Part shown: positions 31,406-42,469 of the stretch, piece after piece | Numbering within the stretch: position 1 is the first letter of the stretch | Layout of the letters: each line of letters starts with the position of its first letter | The notes under the pieces: model-generated | Told to the model about the DNA's origin: nothing | Database searches by the model: none | Seen by the model: only the letters and a program-made list of their open reading frames with translations | Origin: Rostrohypoxylon terebratum | Taxonomy: Eukaryota; Ascomycota; Sordariomycetes; Xylariales; Hypoxylaceae | Assembly (NCBI GenBank): GCA_022497145.1 | Contig: MU385902.1 | Location: forward strand, 62,001-126,000 | Length of the DNA: 64,000 nucleotides | Direction: 5' to 3' | Made by a program: the position numbers and the translations under genes

Positions 31406-33261
31406 ATGTCTCTCGTCCTTCCACTAGCAAACACGGAGAAGAAGAGAGTGAGCGAGGATGAGCTGCGGCCGATAGTTACGAAGGCCGGATTGGAGCTTTC
31501 GGAGTCTCTACTAGAAGATTTCACCACCTTGATCTCTTCCCTGGATAAAGCTATTTCATCCTTACCGGATGATAAAGATGTCTTTCCACGCCCTGACCTC
31601 TCCAAATATCCGCGCACAGATATTCACATTCCAGAGGATAATGATCAGGGCGCATGGGCAACAAAAGTGAGATTCATTCGTCCCAATTCCCGCCGGAGAT
31701 GATTCTCATAAAGACATTTACCTAGGTAACTGTGAAGTGCACAAACCCTACTAGTGATCTATTGAAGGGCAAGACCCTGGCGGTCAAAGATAACACTGCG
31801 GTAGCTGGAGTTAGATGCACAAATGGAACTTCAATGGTGGATTGGACCCCTGAGATCGATGCGACGATTGTCACGAGAGCTTTGGATGCAGGAGCCATAA
31901 TCGTTGGAAAAGCTGGTAAGATCTCTCACCTCGATCAAGTATTTTCCAAACGTCCTAGGTTGTGTATGGTACTAAGAGCTACAGCTTGCGAAAATGCATG
32001 TCTGGAGGGGATGTCTGGCACATCTGTCACAGGTCAGGTTCATAATCCATACGCGAAAGGATACAGCGCCGGAGGTTCAAGTAGTGGTTCAGGAAGACTT
32101 GTAGCGAACGGATCAGTCGACCTCGCTTTTGGTGGAGACCAAGGCGGCAGTATTCGTATTCCAGCATCATCTTGTGGGATCGTAGGCCTTAAGCCGACTT
32201 GGGGCCTAGTTCCCTACACCGGCATCCTGAGCCTGGACGCATCTATTGACCACGCAGGGCCTATGGCAAATAATGTTAGAGATTGTGCTATGCTCCTCGA
32301 GGCAATCGCGGGACCGGATGGGTGGGATGATCGTCAACCATCAATAGGACTCGAAGGGGAGAAGCTGAAATTCGTAGCCTCAATCGATAATGTTCTCTCT
32401 AAAGAGACGTCGAAGATGCTTCGAGGAATTCACATTGGTGTGCTGAGCGAAGGTTTCGAAGTTCCGGGACAAGATCCTAATGTTATCGAATCCGTCCAAT
32501 CGGCGATCGATAAATTCAAGTCCTTAGGGGCTACAGTTGCCCCAGTGTCTGTGCCCTTACATAAAGACGCTCCCTTACTATGGACCTGCGCTTTGCCCCT
32601 ATCAGGTGGTCGACAGTCTCTTCTAGGAGATCTGGATGGGAGGAAGCAACTTTATCTCACAGATAGAGCTGAATTGATTGGACCCAAGCTGACTCAACGT
32701 CAATTTGACGCTCTTGGACCTGGGGCGTCGAATATGTATTTAGGATACCTATGGATCCAAGAGAAGTACGGCGCCAAGGTACAAGGGAAAGCAATGAATC
32801 TCCTAAAGGCCACCAACGTGAGAATCCATGATTCGTGACACGTCTTCTGTCCGGAGAAGCTAATGGGCGTTATAGGATGCTTACGATAAAGCCCTTTAAG
32901 AGTTCGACGTCCTAGTTATGTCCACTTTACCTTACCCACCACCAAAACTTCCCGAACCAGACGTAGACGAAGGCCCCCTCAACTTCTTGGCTCGAACGAC
33001 AGGGCTGGTCGCCAACACTTGCCCTTTTGATAGTGAGTATTGTCGACGCTCGTATCTAGAGGCAGACTGCTAACGATTCCCCCGCGAAAAGATTCAGGGC
33101 ACCCTGCCTTGTCGCTCCCGGTTGGCTTCGTCCCCGCTCGAGAAGATCCGAGTCTAAAGCTTCCTACAGCCGTGCAGATAGTAGGTCGTAAGTTTGCAGA
33201 TGCCGATTGTCTCAAGGTTGCCGCAGCGTGGGAAAAGGCATTCGATTGGAAGCAACTCTAG
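31406..33261 (+). pseudogene. Amidase-signature hydrolase with an in-frame stop
   Basis: Five exons (31406-31666, 31726-31915, 31985-32817, 32876-33032, 33092-33261) would give about 536 aa. The amidase catalytic elements are present: Lys in GKTLAVKDNTAVAGVRC, the Gly/Ser loop YSAGGSSSGSGRLVANG, and the nucleophile region FGGDQGGSIRIPASSCGIVG. The C-terminal part (EFDVLVMSTLPYPPPKLPEP, GHPALSLPVGFVP) is clearly homologous to the family. Using the natural TATAG acceptor, exon 4 reads DAYDKAL, then TAA at 32897-32899, then EFDVLV; one A-to-T change from a Lys codon explains it. A weak acceptor at 32901-32902 would skip the stop in frame and cost eight residues, so a product may still be made. 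The start chosen is MSLVLPLANTEKKRVSEDEL. Substrate (amide or indole-acetamide type) unknown. Confidence 0.65.
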
Positions 33262-33510
33262 AAACCGGCATCAATCTGCTTACTCAGTGAGGGCACCAGC
33301 TTCAAGTCTTACGCGACGTTTAAATGAGTGACGATTGATGACCTCGAATTTCAAATCTATTGTTACTTCCAACTACCATCCCAATAGAAGCAATGGACTT
33401 CATTCTTTTTAAACTCTTTATTTATTATCTTAATTCATAGATTATGTAAGTACCTAGGTAAGTATAGCCCTAGAAGACGTACCTACATCGTGATTACTAT
33501 ATTGCAATAT

Positions 33511-35886
33511 TTACTGTTTATTGAAAGTCAAGATTATGCTTTCATAATCTGACTGGGGCCACGTTAGACTCAGGCCGGTATTCATTAACGTCGAGCCGGA
33601 CCAAGTCTGTTCCCAAGTGCCGTTGCTCACTTTATATTTAGCATTCGAGTCGAGACCCTGTAACTTGAGGGGAGGTGGTAGAGGCTTAAGAGCGGAACGG
33701 ATCTGGAACGCGAATAGGACAGCAGAATCAAGTTCCGGGGAGACGAACATAGCAGCGGGCCAATTCGTTTGATCTGGTAACGCTAAACGATAGAAGTCGC
33801 CATTAATAACGATAGGGTTAATCTTCTGTTGCGTAGCGATCAGCGTTGGAATCGCATCGAGCTCCTCTTGGTCAAGAGTGGATGGATCTAGCTCTAGACC
33901 GAAAGATCCGCACATAGAAGCTACAGCAGCCCTGAAAGCCAAGGGAGTGGTACGCCCAGTCTGACCGTTGGGTACAGCGCTAACGTGACAGCCCATTGCC
34001 GAGGGCGGATAAGGATAAGACGTTCCGAACTGGATGTGTAATCGTTCTAAACCGTCAGTGTCATCGCTTGTCCAACTTTGAGGCCAATAGTGAAGCAAGC
34101 CAGGGTCAAATCTCGCTCCTCCGGAAGCACACCCTTCCCACAAGATCTCCGGATGAGCGGTGGTGAGATTGTCAATGACGTGATATAATCCCAACATATA
34201 CGCGTGGTTTGCGGACGGAGACGGCATCTCGTGCATGCCACGATTATTATCCCACTTTATGTATCGGATGGGGGCTGAATCTAGTATCTTTTCGATTGTA
34301 TCGATGATGTAGTCCTGAACTTCTGGAAGTCCTAGATTGAGCACGAGCTGGTTTCTCTGGAGCGTACGGTTGTGAGTTCCCGCATGCATGACCCAGTCAG
34401 GATGGGCTTTGTATAGATCAGAATCGGGGTTGACCATCTCAGGTTCGACCCAAAGTCCGAATTGCATGTGCTCGGAAGAATTACCGACAGTGATGTTGTC
34501 CACTTGTTCGACATATGGTCCGAGGCCGTCGGGGAACTTGGCCGGGTTTGGGGTCCAGTCACCCAACCCTAAGCTATCGTTGTTCCGGGGATAATCTGTG
34601 CCAAACCATCCGTCATCGTTCACAAACAGGGTGCAGCCAAGACCCGCGGCTTCTTCGGCTAGTTTGACCATCGATGATTGATTGAAATCGAAACCAAGAC
34701 CTTCCCAGGAATTCAAAAGCGGTGGGCGAGTCTCCAGTGTATGGTTCGACCGTGATAGGTGGTTTCTGTAGAGAGAATGGAAAGACCTGGACATTCCACC
34801 CAATCCCTGCTCCGAGTAAACGGAAACTACTTCTGGCGAGGTGAACGTGTCTCCCGGGGCTACGGGCCACGAGAGATGTAGCGGGTTTAGGCCGAGGAGT
34901 ACTCGAACCCAACCAGTCGACCATCGCTCGACGTCAGCGGAGAACGAGCCGGTGTAGACTAGAGAATAACCCGTCGCCGAACCGAGAGACTCGGTGGTCG
35001 TCGGGGGCGCTAGAGCGACGAAGGGATTGTGAAAGTGGGACGAATAGCCCGCCGATGAGCGAAAGCTGTTTTAGAGATTAGTTAGGTCCCACAAGATATA
35101 AAGGCATATCCTACCCTTGTTCACCATAGACAACTGGTCGCCTATTGATTTTTGCCTCCGAGGCCCAGTCGCCATGAAGGTCAAGCATTTCCAGCTCCTC
35201 GTTTGGCGTATCTATACTCCAACTGCTAGCTCTCAACACGGTTATATCTTGACTTCCATTGTTTGTGATCCGGAAACTGCGAGCAATTGCGTTATATCTG
35301 GGAAAGATAGAGTAATACAGGTCTGCGGAGACGTTGGAGTAGTTGTCGTAGAGATGTACGGTCAACGTCGATACATCTCCCTCGCCGCCATAGGTGGCCG
35401 GTAGGCCGGGGAGAGAGGGTTTGCCGGGACTGATGTCATACCCTGTATAAGAGAATGCCGATACGGTATCTCCATCCGAGTGTTGGATATGGATAGCGGG
35501 AACTCGGAAATCTCCACGACCAAGATCAGGAAATTCACGACGACGGTAGGTATAAGGACCACCCCATCCAGATGTTACTCCGTTAAAATCCGGAACGGTC
35601 TCGGCCGAGTAAGCTCCCCAGTGATCGTGAACCAGATCCAATGTCAAAGGATCAACATGAAATTGGTAGGAGATGTTGGACGATGACAGAGTAAAAGAAG
35701 GGCCATCGTCGCTCACCGAGATCCCTGGAAGGTTAGTTAAATTGCGACTGGGTTACCTAGGACCGAGGTCCTGGGTGAATACGAAGATGGATATCGATTC
35801 TTACAATTTGCGGTGCCCTGGGACGAAGCTAATAAGGGAAACAAACACCCAACCAAGTTGGTAGTGAGAAACGGTTGAACCCTCAT
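33511..35886 (-). CDS. aglC: Secreted alpha-galactosidase, GH36 (AglC type)
   Basis: Three exons (35886-35805, 35724-35115, 35065-33511) give 748 aa, the normal length for fungal GH36 enzymes that release galactose from raffinose-type sugars and galactomannan. Exon 1 supplies a signal peptide ([20 protein letters not shown], then SSQGTANW). The N-terminal beta-supersandwich includes [20 protein letters not shown] and [20 protein letters not shown]. The barrel carries [18 protein letters not shown] and [16 protein letters not shown]. The nucleophile Asp lies in [12 protein letters not shown], and the acid/base Asp in [18 protein letters not shown] after the substrate loop [18 protein letters not shown]. 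The C-terminal domain is a beta-sandwich. Intron 1 contains a diverged copy of the CCTAGG motif. All catalytic residues are present. Confidence 0.92.
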
Positions 35887-36741
35887 GATTGCTTGACCTT
35901 GCTCAAAGGTTCAAAAAGGGAGAAGAGGTCAAGCATTCCGATCTTCGGTCAGCAACGAAGACGCACATTTTTATACTATTTCTCTGATCCTTCGGGTAGG
36001 ATTAAGGCGACTCGAGGCCGAGGGGCTGGAAAAAAAAAGCAGCTAGTTGCGTCAGTTGCATTTTGGAGATTTTTTTTCATCCTTGTCCAGCCATTTTCAG
36101 CTTGGCCTGTCCGCCTGTACGTACGTAAGCATCATCCAAACATGTGATGAAAAGACTCACAGGGGGGGGGGGGGGGTAGTTTAGGAGATTGGGAGAAGAG
36201 GGAAAAGAAGGAAAAGAACTTAGAAGTTGGCCATCTCCACGAACAGCTTAGAGGTACGAAGTACAGCATAGGTATTAGTGCATTAGCTACTCCGCACAGC
36301 GCGTTTTTAACTGTCAGGGGTTTATTTAGGCCAAAGTGAGGAGCCGTGCGGGGGAATGAGGTGCTGCCGGAAGCTTATTGACTCAGTAGCTGAGAACCGG
36401 AGAGAGCGGAGCGCTGGAAGCCTGAAGGATTCTGCTTAGGGCCTTAGGCGTTTGCTTAGCTGTATTTAGTCTATTTAGTTGCCGATCCTAATTCACCGAA
36501 TCTTTTCCAGGGCTCACTTTTCGCTTCTCGCCTTTCGCTTCTAGCCTCTAGGCGTCTAACGGCTTTTTGTCTTCCAATCCATAGCCTCTATTAGCCCCTA
36601 ATCAGCCCTGGAGGTGCCAACCCCTCACTGAACTCACTGAACTCATTAAATTCATCTTCTCCTCTCTCTCCGACAAATATTCGCACCAATCCTGTCGACA
36701 ACTGCGCTACTTTGCACAACCTTGGTCCTTGGATCCAACAT
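35887..36741. other. aglC promoter / ThuA gene 3' region, with G15 tract
   Basis: 855 bases without a gene. A 15-G homopolymer lies at 36162-36176. Pyrimidine-rich imperfect repeats (CTTTCGCTTCT) occur near 36525-36545, and CACTGAACT units near 36626-36648. Confidence 0.5.
36162..36176 (+). repeat. G15 homopolymer
   Basis: Fifteen consecutive G residues, the longest homopolymer I noticed in the window, upstream of the GH36 gene. Confidence 0.85.
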
Positions 36742-37419
36742 CTACACCTTACGAGCCGCCCACAAGATGCCCCTCAAGATGTGACCCATGAATTCACCAT
36801 CCGAATACGCTTCGTCGAAATGGCCGAGAGATGTGTAGAATGAACGACCGCCATCAAATTCCCGACACCAGGCCAAAGGATGGTCTTGACCTAGCTTCCC
36901 CCCTTTATAGGTCTGTTCGTCGATAGACAACAACACAGTCACAGTCACCTTCGCGCGAGGATTCTCATCGAAGTTGTACCATTCGTCAAACCACTCCCAT
37001 CTCTCTGGTAGGTTCGCGACAATAGCATGATCCTTGTTTTCAACCATCACAAGACCACGTTGCGGCTCCGGATGGTCCGTGAAGATGGCACCGACCAACT
37101 CACGATACCAAGGATCCTTGGTCATGCCAGCTGCGGCACAGTGAATCCCCACGAAACCTCCCCCGCTTCTCATGTAGGTCTGCAGCGCCGCCAACTGTTC
37201 ATCGCCGAGAAAGTCGCCGCTAGTTTGTAGAAATATGACCACTGCATATCGTGATAAATTCTCGACGTTTATTAAGCACGAATCTTCCGACGAATCCACC
37301 GTAAAAGCATCGGACGCGATTCCGAGATGTTCAATGCCCTCTATCCCCGCAGGAATCGACGCATGTCGGTATCCGGCTGTCTTGCTGAAAATGAACACTG
37401 TGAACTTGGTAGAAGACAT
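36742..37419 (-). CDS. ThuA-like (trehalose-utilisation) domain protein
   Basis: Single exon of 225 aa, essentially one ThuA domain with a class-I glutamine-amidotransferase-like fold. It opens with KFTVFIFSKTAGYRHASIPA, the family signature (phenolic-Arg-His), and continues VVIFLQTSGDFLGDEQLAAL, SGGGFVGIHCAAAGMTKDPW, FTDHPEPQRGLV, RWEWFDEWYNFDENPR, HPLAWCREFDGGRSFYTSLG and the ending GHILRGILWAARK. There is no signal peptide, so it should be cytosolic. The family is linked to sugar metabolism in bacteria, but its reaction in fungi is not established. The start taken is the methionine of MSSTKFTVF at 37419. The gene is tandem with and downstream of nothing similar; adjacency to alpha-galactosidase is suggestive of carbohydrate use only. 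Confidence 0.85.
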   Translation of the reverse strand: MSSTKFTVFIFSKTAGYRHASIPAGIEGIEHLGIASDAFTVDSSEDSCLINVENLSRYAVVIFLQTSGDFLGDEQLAALQTYMRSGGGFVGIHCAAAGMTKDPWYRELVGAIFTDHPEPQRGLVMVENKDHAIVANLPERWEWFDEWYNFDENPRAKVTVTVLLSIDEQTYKGGKLGQDHPLAWCREFDGGRSFYTSLGHFDEAYSDGEFMGHILRGILWAARKV

Positions 37420-38338
37420 GATCAAATAAGTACGGTACCACTAGCTGGAGCAGGATCGAAATATGATAAAAAACTAATAAAATAGGTAAGAAACGTGACA
37501 GTTAATTTCTTAAGTTGATATAACTTCCGTGTGCTTGGGTTGGATTGTTCTCATCGCTCTCGGTATGGTTCTGGAAACATGGAAAAAAAAAAACCTCCTA
37601 GGACACAAGTATCGTACATCTTAGCGCTGTCATTGTCATATGGATAGGACAACATGGATGTCCAACATGCAGCCCTTCCTAGGTACAATACTAAAATATA
37701 CCTACGGCCTAGGTCCTATTATCAATTACAACCCCGGGAGACTGCTTTGACATGAGTGATCCCATGATTCTCATGAATTATGACACGACTGAACAGCATC
37801 CTACATTGAAATGAGCTCGTCGACAACCCACATGCAGCCCTACGAAGATCGGCTCACGGCCCGGCTACTGAAGCGGCGTAATTCAGAGCTGTTACCCACC
37901 GCGGGGGGCTATGCCTGCTATGCTCACTCAGATGTCATAGTACTTAGCCACGAGATACAGCGAGCATACGACGACGGAACACGGCTTCGTTCAGTTCGTG
38001 GAAATCCTAGCTAAATATTCATCCACAAAAGCAATACTCTAGCCCTATCAAGGACGTAACAGATGTGCGAAACGTGCGGTCTAGCTCTTCGTGTCACATC
38101 TTGATAGGTCCCATCAGTGAAAGCTACCTTTCTGAGGGGGAGGGAGAGGCAGAGAAGCATCGTAGGATCCACGCCTTAAACGGAAATATATAAGATGGAT
38201 CTGCAGATTTCTCTTTTACTTAGGGACCACCCACAATTCGAGTTCGAGCCACAATTCGCCGGTGAGTCAACAACACCGAAATATTCAGGTTCATAGCATC
38301 CAAGCAAAAATCCACGAATCCAGTGAATTGTATATTAG
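37420..38338. promoter_or_regulatory. Divergent intergenic region
   Basis: Between the ThuA gene (-) and an orphan gene (+). It has CCTAGG-type words at 37676-37716 and an A-run near 37585. A 67-codon frame at 37811-38014 begins plausibly (MSSSTTHMQPYEDRL) but shows no further support. Confidence 0.4.
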
Positions 38339-39250
38339 TTGAAATCCATCCCTTACGCTCTTCTATTTGCTATAATGTCAACTCTCTTATTAAGACGAAT
38401 CAGGCGAGTTTCAGTCATCTCTAGTTCCATCAGTGTTCGTCAATCTATTTCATCAACTTTCGGTGCTCGCAAGCGGTCGACCATGGCACTACAAAATAAG
38501 TCTTTGGTAAACACGGCATCTCCAATCCCTTCAAACAACGACGACCAGTCAACAAGCATCAGTCAATCAATGGCCGAGCCGTACGTGGTTGAAAAGAGTG
38601 ACGACTCCTACCAAGATGATGCGAACGATCCGGAAATGCTAGATCCGCAAAACACCCAGGCCTACGGCTACCACCAAGGTGCTCACGATTTTCGATTTCA
38701 AAAATTAGGCGAATTGATCAAGACTCATACCGCCGCATCGGCAACCAAAATCAGGGCTGAAAAACCATACAACGACTATCAATCTCGGGAGTTACACAAC
38801 GAACATCAAAGAAGTGTCTGGCAAAAAATACGAGAAGAAGCCGAGGCAGATAGCAACATACCCACTGCGTTATTCTCTCCGCCGCGAACATATATTCAAG
38901 TTCTCGTCTCGAGATGGCCTTTGTCGGGCCACTACTGCTGTCCCTGCGATATCGAAGAGGAAGCGTGTGAGGTCATCGAGATACGCGCGCCAAAGGACTC
39001 GCCAGATGGGATCACGAAAGATATCTTCATTCGGAAGGTGAGTGACGCATTTTATGGGCGAGCCCCAGGAGCAGCAGACGAGGCTACCAGGAACGATAGT
39101 TACAAGATAGGAGACGAAGACGACAGGCCCGTCATTGAGGAATTGACTTATATGATACAATCGAGGGATTCTATGGATCCTGATGTAGTCAGCATCATGA
39201 GACACATATTCGCGTTGACGAGGGGGATTATACCGAAGACATCAGTTTAA
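38339..39250 (+). CDS. Orphan protein with a basic, hydrophobic N-terminus
   Basis: Open frame of 303 codons. The track start may be upstream of the true one; a downstream Met (MSTLLLRRIRRVSVISSSIS) would give a mitochondrial-presequence-like N-terminus rich in Arg and Ser and free of acids. The rest is hydrophilic: an acidic Asn/Asp/Ser-rich segment (KSDDSYQDDANDPEMLDPQN), a helical stretch (HDFRFQKLGELIKTHTAASA), a Cys-containing patch (PLSGHYCCPCDIEEEACEVI) and a C-terminal helical region. No family is recognised. Gene-like length, codon choice and lack of stops argue for coding, while a shorter overlapping frame in another phase is clearly weaker. Confidence 0.5.
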   Translation: MKSIPYALLFAIMSTLLLRRIRRVSVISSSISVRQSISSTFGARKRSTMALQNKSLVNTASPIPSNNDDQSTSISQSMAEPYVVEKSDDSYQDDANDPEMLDPQNTQAYGYHQGAHDFRFQKLGELIKTHTAASATKIRAEKPYNDYQSRELHNEHQRSVWQKIREEAEADSNIPTALFSPPRTYIQVLVSRWPLSGHYCCPCDIEEEACEVIEIRAPKDSPDGITKDIFIRKVSDAFYGRAPGAADEATRNDSYKIGDEDDRPVIEELTYMIQSRDSMDPDVVSIMRHIFALTRGIIPKTSV

Positions 39251-40361
39251 GAATCGTAGACGGATGTGAGGTTAAAACAATCTCCCCTCAATGATACCAA
39301 CCTACGCCAATAAAATATTTGAGTCGACGTTCCTCTAAAGGTCGATGACAGGGGTAAACTTGTGACTCCTCAAGCGCAAACATTCGAATATTGGGTGTTG
39401 AAAACATCGAGCAGTAGGATGCCCAGCCGACTAAGGATGTCGTGAACCTCATTATAACATCTAATACTTTCAAATCGGGCACCGATCCTTCCGTGTAGTA
39501 AGGAAGCTCACAGTGGTACCACGCCTGTTTCAAGTAAGCGGTAGCGAGCTGTGCAGCGCCAAGCTTTTCGTATAAAATGTTGACAGCGCGAAGCTGAAAT
39601 GAATAAGATGATAATTTCCTACCTACCTACTAGGTAGGTCGTAGATGGCGCGTTTTTGCTAAGTAATAATACACAAACAAAACCAAAAGGATGTATAATA
39701 AAGCACTGTATGATATACCGCTATAATTTCGTATCATCTAATGATGAAATGTTTTCTCATGATGATGGACAGGAATTGTTTCCTCCTTGGGTTATATGTT
39801 GAGATAGGCGCTAGTACTAGGATACGATGGTGATGTTTGGTGTCTTGGTGTTTTAGGGGACAAGAGACCCATACCGCCATGTGGTCACGGTTTTACAACG
39901 TACAATACAGCGACTATGATATGCCATCGTCAGATCCTCTTTCGGAAACTATAGCACAACCCAACGCTCCGGTCCAACCATAGACCGCCATAGACCAGAG
40001 CGGCTGTGTCGTCCAACTAATCAGACAGCGAGTTTGTTAGCCTACTGCACCCGCCAAGCAACTAAACCAACAGGGTTACAATCCTCCCCTGTAACAGGGC
40101 TTAGCTGTAAGTAGGCAGACAACTGTGAGTGCAGCTATTAATACTATATCGAAACCCTTCTTTTAAGAAATGTTGAAACCAACATCAATGATGAATCCCA
40201 GCTTGGTATTTAAGACGGTAATTCCCAAGCTTCAAAATATGCGGCGTGACATGTCGTGATATCATCATACCGTCATATCGAACTCGGGTCCCCTCCCGTT
40301 TTCACCATCTCACTTATTAATACCCCCCGAGTTCATCAGGCAATTCGAGTCCGATTCGACC
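39251..40361. other. Intergenic region with a possible gene relic
   Basis: 1.1 kb. On the minus strand, 39593-39288 is an open, protein-like stretch (LRAVNILYEKLGAAQLATAY, ALEESQVYPCHRPLEERRLK) preceded by a good acceptor (TTCATTTCAG), as in the last exon of a gene. No upstream exons are visible beyond the CTACCTACTAGGTAGG cluster at 39619-39637. It may be a relic. Confidence 0.3.
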
Positions 40362-41151
40362 ATGACCATTATCCTATCTTCGAAGATATCCGCGACGCAG
40401 CTTAAAAGAACCTCACTGGTAGCTTCGGCAGTTACTATTCTCACCACCGTTACGTTTTTGGTAGTTTGGCTAGTGCTACCTCGCGGGCAGATCACTATGT
40501 GGATGGGGAGCTGTAAATCGTGGCTGCTGCCCGATATCCAGACGCCTTATACGCCTACCGAAGATTTGTTGATACTGAGTTCGGCGTTTAGCGTGGTAGT
40601 GTCAACGATCTTGGAGGCGCTCCTCATAATCGTGCTGAGGAATAAATCAAAAAAGGTAAAGGATTTTCACACTCTTCGTAACTGAGTGCCTACTTACCTC
40701 GTATGTATCTGGCGCTGATGATACAATTCTGCAGACGAAGAAATGGTTGAGATATACGTTATACACAATACTCGTAGCCAATGCGGCTCTTGCATCCACC
40801 GCATTTCTCTATGCTTCGGTCAGCACGACCACGAATGAAACGTGTAACAACATGAACAGAAGCTCTACTATGGATGAATACGGCCACTATAGGAAATCCA
40901 ATGCCCCAATACTCGATAATCTCGTACCAGAATCGAATAGCTCATATGGCGAGGGCTTTCGATGTGGACGAAGAACGGTATCCCGTTGGCTTAGCCTACT
41001 CATATCGTTCTTCTCTGTCATCCTTCTGGTATCAGCCCGGCTCGATTTCCGGGAACACGATCGGCGGGAGTCAGAGACAAGGCGACTTAGCGGGGGTCCG
41101 TTTGGCGAGAAGGAGACTATTTCTACGAATATCACAACATCCATAGCATAA
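40362..41151 (+). CDS. Four-helix integral membrane protein, unknown family
   Basis: Two exons (40362-40655, 40735-41151) joined by a canonical 79-nt intron at phase 0 give 236 aa. Four hydrophobic helices are visible: LVASAVTILTTVTFLVVWLV (about 19-40), ILSSAFSVVVSTILEALLII (about 70-91), YTILVANAALASTAFLYASV (about 107-126) and WLSLLISFFSVILLVSA (about 182-198). The loop between helices 3 and 4 has N-glycosylation sequons (TNET, RSS, SNSS) and two Cys residues, so it is probably extracytoplasmic. The C-tail is charged. The topology resembles small fungal tetraspan or MARVEL-like proteins, but I cannot place it in a family. Confidence 0.6.
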
Positions 41152-42469
41152 TGTCTATCATACTCCGAAAGGTTATATGCAACAATAAAAAATCGGAATT
41201 TAAGATGGAAGAGGGGAACAGAGATAATCAACTTACTATAATCAAGCAGTGACACCACTAAATATTCTATGAGAATTGCATTACGGTGTCTCTAGTCTGT
41301 TAATCGAGGCCTTAATATCTTAGCTCTTTCCTGACGTCAATGTCACACTATTCGAAACGCTCTTTATGGAGACAATTTCCTCACCTGGCGCGATTTTGCG
41401 AGTCGATAAATGAATGTTCCGTGTATAAACGACGCTCGGCCAGGTAGCGAGTGAGAAAGATTGAAGGCAATTGGCCTCATAACAGGTAAGTATATTGCCT
41501 ACGCTACTTCTTTTCTTACGGGTGACTCTTTCGACAGATCAGGCCTCAGTCTCTTAGAACAAGCACCTGGACGGGATTTATCAATACACGGCATTTAGCG
41601 GGTTTGTAGGTATTAGGTACCTAGATATAAGGAACCTTATGCTACAAGCTTATGCTCGGTTACCCGGCATGCTGCAGACTCAGCTCAACCAGTAAAGCGA
41701 TCTCCCTAAAATGCGGGGAGAAGAAAGAACGATGAAGCATCAATCGCGTCAATCTCATCTCAGGTCTTAGAATTAGTGCATACCGGTGGTTACTGAGCGC
41801 CGACCGGTCTGGCAACTAATCTGATCTCGGAGTTAGAGACCTCAGACTCGCCATCACAGTCTTTTTACGTACTTGTTTCAACCATTGTAGCTCAGTCGAC
41901 TACTCCTCTAAGCTCTTGACCGAGTCCTAGAAATGATGAGCGTTGCAAAATCCTACGACACACGTGTACGATATATCTATTCAGCATCATAAGTACCTAT
42001 GCAATCAATACCAATGTGGTAATAGTATTGATCTTTGTTTCAGAAGTTTTGAAGCTAGAGCTCCCTTCCGATGATGTGGCTGAAATATCCGGATAGGACG
42101 GGTTAGACAAGGACGGCTAGCGGCTCTGACTGGCTTTTGACTCGTCATCATCGCGGTTACAGGTTCAAAAGTAGGTACAGCAGCTGCCACATGAGCTGAA
42201 TTCGATTGGTTTCAAGTACAGGATTAAGGCGTACATAGGTTTTTGGCTTGATCATCGACATCATGACTTCATCAAGCCTTTGTTTAAGGCGATGACCCCG
42301 CGATGGCCACCGTCTGCGGTCAAGGGGGGTTTCCTTAAATGGAGGGGTCACGCCCGCATTCTCTTCTATGCTCGCATGCTGAAAGTCGATTTCAAACGAC
42401 TCTGTGAAACATAAACTGCATTGTACATCTAAATGCTCGTTAGCTACCTACCGAGGGAGCCAAGTCAAC
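41152..42469. other. Intergenic region
   Basis: 1.3 kb without a supported gene. A TTAGGTACCTAG palindrome lies at about 41612-41626. The last ~120 bases are presumably the promoter and leader of the fasciclin gene. Confidence 0.4.

Noticed and set aside
37811..38014. 67-codon frame beginning MSSSTTHMQPYEDRL
   Set aside because: The start vaguely resembles the N-terminus of aminotransferase-like synthases but the frame ends early and nothing follows.
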